Shown: piece after piece, positions 7,778 through 17,200 of the stretch
How positions within the stretch are numbered: the first letter of the stretch is position 1
Layout of the letters: each line of letters opens with the position of its first letter
NCBI RefSeq assembly: GCF_029589435.1
Contig: NZ_JARRAG010000002.1
Location: forward strand, 2,232,001 to 2,296,000
Direction: 5' to 3'
Source of the DNA: Paludisphaera mucosa
GTDB lineage: Bacteria; Planctomycetota; Planctomycetia; Isosphaerales; Isosphaeraceae
Length of the DNA stretch: 64,000 bases
Program-made: the position numbers and the translations under genes
Notes under the pieces: generated by a model
What the model saw: only the letters and a program-made list of their open reading frames with translations
What the model was told of the DNA's origin: nothing
The model's database searches: none

Positions 7778-10700
7778 TTGACCACACCGAGATCGGCCGG
7801 CAACCTGGGCTTGCGCGTCGGGCTCCTCGTCGCAATCTGGGCGTGCCTCGGATCAGTTCGCGCGCAGCAGCCGACCCCCGCCACGCCGGCCCCGCCCGCG
7901 ACGTACCCTGGAGCCGCCCCCCCGCCGACGGCTCCGGTCGGCGCACCAGGCCCGACGGCGGGGGCCGATCGGCCCCCGCGGAAGTGGCCCAGGGAGGTGA
8001 TCATCCTCCAGGGCGTCGCCGACGCGGCCGAGTTCTGGAAGAAGCTGGACGCCCCGGACTGGATCGTCTCGCGGCCCGCCGCCGGACGCGTCGCGGGGGA
8101 CGAGAGCGGGCCGGCGGGCGCCTCGGGGGCGATCGTCGACTCGGTGCACGTCAAGGGGGTCGTCGAGGGCGAGGACGCCCGGATCACGCTCGTCGTCGAC
8201 TGCGCCCTCACGGCGCCCGGCCCGGTCTGGGCCCCGCTGCGGATCGACGCCCCGGTCGTCCTGGCGGCCCGGGAGGGGGACCGGGAGCTGCAGCTTCGCA
8301 AGGGGGCCGGGAACCTCTGGGAGGCCCGTCTCGAAGGGGCTCGCGAGCATCATCTGCGGATCGAGGCGACCGTCCCCGTCCGCATCGGCGCCGAGCGCCG
8401 GACTCTGGAGCTGGCCATCCCCGAGGCGCCCGCGACGTCGTTCGACCTGGTCCTGCCGCGGCGGGCCTACGACGTCGACCTCGGCACCGGCGAGGCGGCG
8501 GTCCGACCGACGCCCGTCGAAGGCGGCGAGGGCGTGCGGATCGCCGCGCACGTCCGGCCCCGGTCGCCGCTGGTGGTGAGCTGGAGCGAACAGGACGCGG
8601 CCGGCCCGCGCGCCGCCCCCCTGCTCTCGGCCCAGCTCGAGATGGCCGTCGAGGTGGACGCCGAGGGGGTCGTGGTCCGTTCGTCGTGGGCGATCGCCTG
8701 CGCGCGGGGCGTCGCCCGCAGCCTGCAGATCCGCCTGGAGGACGACGAGGTCGTCTCGCGGCTGCAGCTCAACGACCAGTTCCCGGGGTCGGGGATCGAG
8801 CGCGCCGGCGGGGGCAGCCTGCTGACGATCCCGCTGGCCGAGCCGATCCGGTCGGGCGAGTCTCGGCGGCTCGTGCTGGAGACGCGTCGGCCCTCGTCGG
8901 GGGGCAAGGTCCTGAATTTTTCGGGATATCCGCTGACCGACGCGGGCGAGCAGTCCGGGTTCCTGGGGGCGGCCCACGGCTCCAATCTGTTCGTCAACGT
9001 GCTCAAGTCCCAGGGATTGCGGCGGATCGACCCCCGCGACCTGCCCACGGCCCTGAAGACGCGGCTGGCGGGGACGACGATCGCCTTGCAGTTCCTGGAC
9101 CAGCCCTTCGCGCTGGTCCTGGGCGTGGAGTCCTCGCCGCCGCTCTTCCAGGCCGACGCCTCGGCGCGGCTCTTCTTCGAGCCCGACGGCGTCCGCAACG
9201 AGACGACCCTCAACGTGGAGCGGGTGCGCGGCAGCCTCTTCGAGATCGAGGTCGCCGTGCCGCCGGACCTGAAGGTCGTCTCCGTCGGGCCGCCGGACCT
9301 CGTGGAGGCCGCCACCCCCCCCCAGGCCGAGGCCGCCGCGCCCGGCGGTCCCGATCCGGCCGGGTCGGCGCGGATCCTCAAAATCCGCCTGACCCCCCAG
9401 GCTCGCGACCGCCCGACCTTCAGCCTGAAGCTCTCGGGCCGGCAGCCCGCCCCGGGGCCGGGCGACGTGCGGCTGGGCCTGTTCGCCCCCCGTGGGGCCG
9501 TCACGACCAACGCCTCGTTCGCCCTCTTCGCCGGCCGAGAGCTGAGCCTGGAGCCGATCGACGCCTCGCTCGTCAAGGACGCGTCCGCCGAGCCGAGCGC
9601 GGCCAAGTCGGAGGCGGATCCGTCGGCGCCCAGCCTGCGGCTGCGCAGCGGCCGCAACCCGGCGACGCTCGACGTCCGGCTCGAACGCCGGCCGCTCGAG
9701 ATCCGTCGCGACACGCGGCTGGCGGCGCGGGTCTCCCGACGAACCGTCGAGGTCCGCCAGGAGACGAAGGTCCGGGTCCGGCACGGCGCCGTCTCGTCCC
9801 TGACCGTCCTCGCGCCGGAGGGCGTCTCCACGCACTGGGAGGTCTCGGACGGGAAGCAACCGATCCGCAAGGAGGATCTGGAGGCCCCCACGGCCGGCGT
9901 CCGTCGTTCCCGGCTGCTGTTCGATCGCCCGGTCGTCGACGCCACGCTGACTTTTCGCTACCGCGTGCCGCTGGGACGCGCGCTCGACCCAGGCGGCGCG
10001 ACGGTCGTGCGCATCCCCTGGCTGGCGGTCGAGGCCGGGTCGACCGGGGGCTGCCTCGTCGAGCTCGCCTCGGATCCGGACGTCGAGGTCGCCGTCGACG
10101 ATCCGGCCTGGACCAGGGTCGATTCGGCCGCCGCCGACGCCCGCGCGAGCCGCTCCTACCGCCTCGACCGCGACGACGCCGCCGAGGCGCTGACGGCCTC
10201 GGCCCGCCTGGTCGAGACGGTTCCGCTGCCGCCCGTGGTGGCCTCGCGGGCCTTCATCCGATCCACGCTCGACGCCGAGGGGAACCTCCGCGTCAGCGCC
10301 TGGTACGCGATCGAGGCGCACCCGACGTCGCTGTCGGTCGCGTTGCCGGCGGGCGCGAGCTGGCTGCGGGCGCGGGTGGACGGCAGGGCCGTCGAGCGGA
10401 TCGACGTCGGCCCCGACGGGACGACGAGCCGCATCGACCTGCCGGCCGAATCGGCGGGCCGGGCCGTGCTCGTCGAGCTGGAATATCGCACGCCGGCCGC
10501 CGCGGCCCGCCGCCCCTGGGCCCCCCCCGCGCTTCTCGACGGGGCCGAGGTCCTGCAGGCCTACTGGCTGGTACAGGTGCCCTGGACCCAGGCCGTGGCG
10601 GGCCCGCCGGCCGGATGGGCCGACGAGAACCGCTGGGTGTGGGACGTCTACGCCTGGACGCGCCGGCCGGTCGCGGCGTCGGCCCGCCTGATCGCCTGGG

Positions 10701-11266
10701 CGGCGGGACCCTCGCCCCCGCCCGTGGCGCTGGACGACGCGCTCGACGCCGACGAGGCGGCCCGCGGATTCCTGTTCAGCCGGGCCGGGCCGCCGTCGCC
10801 GATGAACCCCTGGATCGTCTCGCGCACCTGGGCGGTCCTCGGCTGCTCCGGGCTGGCGCTGATCGCGGCCCTGGGGCTGACCTATTTCCCGGCCGCGGCG
10901 CCCTGGATCCTCGGGGCCGCGGCCGTTGCGGGCCTGCCGGCGGCCATGCTCCTTCCCTCCGACGTGCTGGGGCTGGGCGTCCAGTCGGCGAGCTTCGGCC
11001 TCTTCATGGGCCTGATCGTTTACGCCGGCCGCCGCATCGCCATCCGCGAGGCCGCCGCCGCCGCGGTCTCGGCGCGGACGCCGACAGGGTCGAACGTCGT
11101 GGTCTCGGAATCCTCGCAGCGCTCGTCTCCCGGCGTCGGCTCCGACGACTCCACGGCGATCCGGGTGCGGACGACGTCGACCATGGACTACCTTTCTCCG
11201 CAGCCCGGGGCGGTCCCGGACGCCCCGCTCAGCTCGCGTCTGCAACGCGGGCTGAGGCCGGAGTGA
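7778..11266 (+). CDS. Giant secreted/membrane-anchored ectodomain protein (module A)
   Basis: 1162 residues from TTG 7778, chosen because it places a clean signal peptide (GLRVGLLVAIWACL, then VRAQQ) at the N-terminus; earlier in-frame starts give a long unlikely leader. A Pro-rich linker is followed by VIILQGVADAAEFWKKL and about 1000 residues of beta-rich, probably repeated Ig-like or sandwich domains. Near the C-terminus come hydrophobic helices (around FPAAAPWILGAAAVAGLP and SFGLFMGLIVYAGRR) and a short cytoplasmic tail. No enzyme motif was seen. The next gene starts 5 bases after its stop. The overall plan (signal peptide, huge ectodomain, C-terminal helices) recurs twice in the next gene. 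Confidence 0.7.
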   Translation: MTTPRSAGNLGLRVGLLVAIWACLGSVRAQQPTPATPAPPATYPGAAPPPTAPVGAPGPTAGADRPPRKWPREVIILQGVADAAEFWKKLDAPDWIVSRPAAGRVAGDESGPAGASGAIVDSVHVKGVVEGEDARITLVVDCALTAPGPVWAPLRIDAPVVLAAREGDRELQLRKGAGNLWEARLEGAREHHLRIEATVPVRIGAERRTLELAIPEAPATSFDLVLPRRAYDVDLGTGEAAVRPTPVEGGEGVRIAAHVRPRSPLVVSWSEQDAAGPRAAPLLSAQLEMAVEVDAEGVVVRSSWAIACARGVARSLQIRLEDDEVVSRLQLNDQFPGSGIERAGGGSLLTIPLAEPIRSGESRRLVLETRRPSSGGKVLNFSGYPLTDAGEQSGFLGAAHGSNLFVNVLKSQGLRRIDPRDLPTALKTRLAGTTIALQFLDQPFALVLGVESSPPLFQADASARLFFEPDGVRNETTLNVERVRGSLFEIEVAVPPDLKVVSVGPPDLVEAATPPQAEAAAPGGPDPAGSARILKIRLTPQARDRPTFSLKLSGRQPAPGPGDVRLGLFAPRGAVTTNASFALFAGRELSLEPIDASLVKDASAEPSAAKSEADPSAPSLRLRSGRNPATLDVRLERRPLEIRRDTRLAARVSRRTVEVRQETKVRVRHGAVSSLTVLAPEGVSTHWEVSDGKQPIRKEDLEAPTAGVRRSRLLFDRPVVDATLTFRYRVPLGRALDPGGATVVRIPWLAVEAGSTGGCLVELASDPDVEVAVDDPAWTRVDSAAADARASRSYRLDRDDAAEALTASARLVETVPLPPVVASRAFIRSTLDAEGNLRVSAWYAIEAHPTSLSVALPAGASWLRARVDGRAVERIDVGPDGTTSRIDLPAESAGRAVLVELEYRTPAAAARRPWAPPALLDGAEVLQAYWLVQVPWTQAVAGPPAGWADENRWVWDVYAWTRRPVAASARLIAWAAGPSPPPVALDDALDADEAARGFLFSRAGPPSPMNPWIVSRTWAVLGCSGLALIAALGLTYFPAAAPWILGAAAVAGLPAAMLLPSDVLGLGVQSASFGLFMGLIVYAGRRIAIREAAAAAVSARTPTGSNVVVSESSQRSSPGVGSDDSTAIRVRTTSTMDYLSPQPGAVPDAPLSSRLQRGLRPE

Positions 11267-11271
11267 CGGCC

Positions 11272-14200
11272 ATGACCCCTCGCGAACCGACGACCGGACG
11301 CTCGCCGCTGGCGGCCCTTCTGGGGTTCCTCGCGATCCTCGGGGCCGCCGTCTCCGCGGCCCGCGGGGCAGGCGACGACGGGTCGAACGGCGTGGTCCGG
11401 GTCCGCATCCCGTCGAAACAGGTCGCGGCCCAGTTCCCTCCCGACACGCCGTTGCGCGTGCTCACGCCGTCGGCGTTCGACGCCCTGCTCGAAGCGGTCG
11501 ACGCGCGAGATCGCGAACGAGCCCGCGGCGGCCCGCGCCTGGTCCGCGCCCGCCATTCCGCGCGGTTCAACGCCGGGCTGCTCGTCGGCCGATCCGAGCT
11601 GGTGGTGGCGGCGCCCCCCGGCCCGTCCTCGGTCTCGATCGAGCCCTGGACCCCGGCGATCCTGAAAGGGCCCGAGACCGGTGCGACGGTCGCCGCGTCG
11701 GCCTCGGGGAAGGCCTTCGTCCGGCTGGAGCCGAAGGCCGAAGCCACCCCCGCCGGCGAGACCACCCTCGTCCTGGAGTGGGAGCTGCGCGCCCGGCCGG
11801 ACTCGCGGGGCCGGCTCTTCGCCCTCTCGCTGCCCGGCGACGAGACCACGAGCCTGACGCTGGACGTCCCCAAGGGCTGGGAGCCCTCGGGCGCGGCCGG
11901 TCGCCGCGACGGTCCCGCGTCGGGCGACGAACCCGACCGCGAGACCTGGCGGTTCGCCGGCCGCGTCGACGGCCGCGACCTGCGGATGACCAACCTGGCC
12001 GAAGCCCGCGACTCCGGAAACCCCGCCCGGATCTGGGTCGGCGGCGCGACCCGGATCGACCTGAACGCCGTCTCCAAACTCGGGGCCCGTCCGGCCAACT
12101 GGACGATGGACTGGTCGCTCCAGGCCGACGAGCCCTGGGCCGGGACGTTCGCCGTGGAGCTCGACCCGGGGCTGGAGCTGCTGGCGGTCGAGGGCCCGTC
12201 GGTCCGGGAATTCCACCTCCAGGAGGGGGCTCCGGCCCGCGTCGTCGTGTCCCTGGCGGCGGCCGGCCCGGCGCCGACGCCGGTCCGGTTCCAGGCCCAC
12301 GCGCGGGTGCCCGCCGAGGGGGCGTGGGACGTCCCGGCGATCAGGCCGACGTCGCCGCTGACCTGGACCGGGGGGACGACCACCATCGTGCTCGACGACC
12401 GCCACGTCGTCCGCGACTGCCGCGAGCGCGACGGCCGCCGCGTCCCGCCCCCCCAGGGCGACCCGGCGGGTTCGGCCCCGATCCTCGTGTTCGAAGCCGC
12501 CGCGCCGGGGTCGGCGGCCCAGCTGACGTTCCGGCCGGTCGGCGTCGAACCGATCTCGACGGTGCGCGGTCGGCTCATCCTGAGGGAGTCGTCCGCCCGG
12601 ATGGAGTGCGAGGTCGCGGGCCTGGGCGTCGTCGGCTCGGTCGCGGAGTACGAGCTGGAGCTGCCCCGCGGCTGGTCGGTCGATCGCGTCCAGATCGCCG
12701 GCGCGGCGGACGGGGCGACGCCCTGGAACCAGTCGACGCGCGGCGACGGCGCGTCGGCCCTCCAGGTCCTGGTCCCCCCCTCGGACGCCGCGCCCGAGGG
12801 GCGGACGCTCCTGGTGGGCGCCGCGGCGACAGGGCCGAGCGACTTCCCGAGGAGGCTCGCGCTGCCCCGGCTGCGGCCGACGCGCGGGCGGGTCGCCGAC
12901 GAGGCCTGGGTGGCGACGGCCGTCGGGCGGATCCAGCTCGCGCCGGCGGCGACGCGGGGGCTCGCCTGGATCGACCCGGCCCAGGCCCCCGGCCTCTTGC
13001 CGGCCGGTGCGCCCGCGACCGATCTCAGGCCGATCCTGGCCTGGCGATGGACCGCCGCCGACGCCGAGGCCCCGGTGGACCTCCGGCTCGCCGAGCCCAG
13101 CCCCGGCGGCTGGGTCCACGTCAAGGCCCGCCTCGAAGACCGGGGCCGTCGGCTGGCGGTCGCCGGCTGGGCGACGGTCGCCGCGCCGGAGGGCGGGGCG
13201 TCCGCGGCGCGTGTCTGGCTCGACGTCAAGGCGGGCGACCTGGCGGCCTGGTCGTTCACGGACGCGGCGACCGGCAAGAAAGTCGCCCCCACGATCCTCG
13301 CCGAGCCCGAACGTCGCCGGCTGGGATTCCCGGACGCGGGCGTGGCGCTCGAACTGGCCGCGGAGCCCACGGCGGCGGGACGGGCGACCGTCGACTTCCG
13401 CGCATCCTTCCCCTGGGAGGGCCGGGGCCGCGTCCCCCTCCCCGGCCTGCCGGCCTCGCACGCCCCTCGGGGCGTGGTGGTGCTGGAGACGCCGGAGGCG
13501 GTCCGCTCCCGGATCGAGGGCGAGGGCCTGAGCCGGATCGAGGCGTCGATGGCGGATCGGCTCGCCCCCGGCGCCGAGTCGTCGACGACTCGGGCGGCCG
13601 CCCCATCGGCCCCGTCGCCCGGGCCGGGCTGGACCTCGCAGGCCCTGACCTACTCCGCCGCCGGGGCGCGCCTGGAACTGACGACGGAGGGGCTGGACCC
13701 GGCGACACTCCCGGGCCTGATCCGGGACGCCCGCCTGACGACCCAGGCCTTCGCGGACGGGCGGTCGCTCAACCGCCTTCGGCTGCTGGTCGCCGCCGAC
13801 CAGACCGAGGCCTTGACCTTCCGCCAGCCCGCCGGGTGCCTCCTCGCCGCGGCGCGGGTCGACGGCCGGGCCGCGACGCCGACGCTGGGGGCCGGGGTGA
13901 CCTCGATCCCGCTGCCCAGGGGGCTCGGCGAGCGGACGACGGCCGTCGAGCTGGACTATCGCGTCGAGCCCTCGGGTCCCGTCGACTCCCGTCGGATCCG
14001 GCCGGCGCTCCCCGATTTCGGCCTACCCTGCCTCTCGTTCGGCTGGGAGCTGGCCCTCCCTTCCGGCGTCGTGATCGACGACGCGGGCCCCGGATTCGTG
14101 GTCGACTCGGCGGAGCCGCGGCCGACCTGGCCCTTCGGCGCGCTCGGCGTCGCCCGCTGGCGCTGGCCGGGAGAGCGTTCGGCCGTGCGGACTCCCCGCG

Positions 14201-17200
14201 AGGACGCCCTTCGCCGGCTCGACGACCTGCTGGGCGACGCCCCCGGCGACGACCTGACGCTCGCCGAGGTCTTCACGCGATGGGACTCGGGGGCCGCCCC
14301 GGTCGTGATCGACCGTTCGGCCCTGGCCGCCGAGGGCGTAGGGCCCCGGACCCGCTGCGTCTCGACGCCGCGCGATCCCGCGACGGCCCAGAGGCCGATC
14401 CAGGCGCTCCAGCGGCACGAGCTGACGCTGGCCCTGGTCGACGAGGTCCTGGTCATCACCTCGCGGCGGGCCGCCGGGTCGACCTCAGGCCCGTCGGCCT
14501 GGCGGTCGGCGATCGCCGAGACCTTGTTGTGGGGTTCCGACGCGACCGACCGATTCCAGTCCGCGGCCCGCTGGCGGGGCGAGCCGACCGCGGGCGACAC
14601 CGCGCCGAGCGGCCAGGCGGCCCGCCGCTCCCGCGCCCCCGGGTGGTCGGCCTGGCGGCTCTCGTCGCCCTCGTGGCCGCGAGCCGACGCCGCCGTCGCG
14701 ACAGCCGACGGGACCTCGCGGGCCGTCATGGGCTGGGCGGCCGTGCTCGTGGTCGCCGGCGTCGGCCTGCGACGGGCCGTCTCGCCGAGGCGGGGGCTGA
14801 TCGCACCCCTGCTCATCATGATCGTCGCCGTGGTCGTCCACGATTGGTCCACGGCGCTCCCCTCGGCGCTCACCGCCGGGGCCTTCGTCGGCGCCTTCTT
14901 CACCCTTCTCGTCCGCCTGGGGCGGCTCCTGCGAGAGACCCTCGGCGTCCGCACCCCGAGGCCGCCGGGACGGCCGAGGCCGACGGCCCTGATGCGCCGC
15001 GGCGTCCGGGTCGCCGCGTGGGCCCTGGCGGCGATCGGCCTGTCGCGGGCCTCGGGATCCCAGGCCCCGGGACCGGACGCGCCGATCATCGCGCTGTCCC
15101 CCTACGACGGCGAGTTCGACCCCGCGACGGCCCCGTCGCGCGTGATCCTCCGCCAGGCCGACTACGAACGCCTGCGCGAGCGCGCCCGGCCGGCGGCCCC
15201 GGCCGACGAGGCGGGGGCGTCGATCGTCGCAGCCGAGCATAAAGTGACCCGGTCGGCCGAACAGGAGCTGCAGGTCGAGAGCGACTATTCGATCCGGGCC
15301 GACGGGGGCCCCCCCGCTCGATTCGAATTCCCGGTCGGCGACGCGCACGACATCGTCGCGACCCTCGACGACGCCCGCGCGGCCGTCATCGTCGAACCCG
15401 GCGGCGTGACCGCCGTCGTCATGGTCCCCGGCGGCCGGACCAGCCGACTGCGGATCCGACGCGCGGTGCCGACGACTCGGGACGGTTCCCTGGAGACGCT
15501 CGACTTGAAGGTCGATCGCGCCCCGTTCGCTCGCCTGACGCTCGAACAGCCCCCGGGCGGTCGGCCGGTCCAGCAGCTCGTCGCGCGGGGGCGGGTCGTC
15601 GCCAAGGGCGACCAGACGATCGAGGCCGTGCTCGGCCCCGTCGACCGGATCGGGATCTGCTGGACCTCGCCCGACCCGGCCGTCGAGCAGCCCACCGCGA
15701 CCGTCGAGAGCCTGGTGCTGTGGGACCTCGACCCCGCCGGCGAGCGGATCCGCGCCCGCCTGACCTACCGGCCGCGGCGGCGGATGTCGACCATCCGAAT
15801 CGCCCTGGAGCCCGGCCTGGTCCCCCGCTCGGTGCAGATCCCCGGCCTCGTCGACGCCTCGTGGGGGGGGACGCCGCAGAATCCCGAATGGATCGCCCGG
15901 GTCGACCCGCCGCTCCCGGACCGGACGACGATCTTCCTGGACTTCTGGCGGCCCCTCCGCGGCGAAGGCGGCGCCGACGTCGCCGGCCCGCTGGTCCGTC
16001 GCTTCCCGCGCGTCGAGCCCCTGGGGGTCGATCGCGAGGCGGGCCTGCTCGCCGTCCGCCGGCCGGGTCACTGGACGGGCCGGCTCGAGCCCGCGAAGGA
16101 CGCCGACCCCCTCGGAGACGAGACCTTCGTCCGCGCCTGGGGCGCCCTCCCCGACGACGCCCTCACCTTCGCCGGGACCGTCCGCCACAACGCCCAGGAC
16201 GCGGTCGAGTTCCGGACCGGCCCGGCGCCGACGCGCTGGCGACGCAGGCCCGCGATCCGGCTCCAGGTCGAGGCCGGCCGGGTCGACTGCCGCTACGAGG
16301 TCGAACTGTCCGAGATCACGGGCCTCCTCGACCGGGTCGAGACGGCCCTGCCCGACGAACTCGTCGTGCTCGACGTCGAATCCGCCGGGATGACCGACTG
16401 GAGCCGGACGCCGGGGGGCCCGCTTCGGGTCCGGTTCGACCGCATCGACCTGAAATCGCGGCGCACGATCGTCGTCCGGGGGTGGATCCCGGTCTCGCAG
16501 CTCGCCCCGGGCCCGGGGCCGCGCCAGCACCGCCTCCGCCTGCCTTGGATCGACGCCGCCGAGGGCCGGGGAGCCGCGGGGACGTTGGAGGTCCTCTCGC
16601 GCGGCGCGGTCGAGCTGGCGACGGCCCCCGGGGGTGCGACGTTCGTCGGCTCGGATGCGACGGGCGACCCCGCCGCGCCCGGCGGCCCGTGGACCCGCCA
16701 GACCTACCGGATCGACGATCCCACCCAGGTCGGCGAACTGCGCTGGTCGCCGCAGCCGCCGCGCATGAACGTGATGGTAGGCAGCCAGTTGACGATCCAT
16801 CCCGACTCCGCCGAGTGGGTGGCCGTGCTGCGCTACGAGGTGGCGGGCGGCCCGCTCGATGCGATCCATCTCAAGGTCCCCTCGGCCTGGGCGGGGCTCG
16901 CCCGGCTCCAGCTCGCGGGCCAGGACCACCAGCTCACGACCGAGTCCCGCGATCAGTCGACGTTCTGGACGATCACCCCCGAACGCCCTATCTGGGGCTC
17001 GCAGCGGCTGGTGCTGCGGTCGCGGACCCCGATCGCCTCGGGCCAGGAGGTCCTCTTCCCGGAAGTCGTGCCGCTGGGCCGGGGCGTGGTCGACACGTCG
17101 CTCGCCCTCGTCTTCGCCACGGCCGCCGTGCCGGCCACGTCCGGTTCGGCCGGCCTCCGGCAGATCTCGTACGCCGGCCGGTTCCTGGACGAGGAGTTCG

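Noticed and set aside
7843-11271. An open frame without stops running through module A in another frame, joined to the 2382-codon gene to give 3525 codons
   Set aside because: It is Arg/Gly/Pro-rich with no start signal and overlaps a better supported gene; high GC explains the lack of stops. Only the part from ATG 11272 is real.
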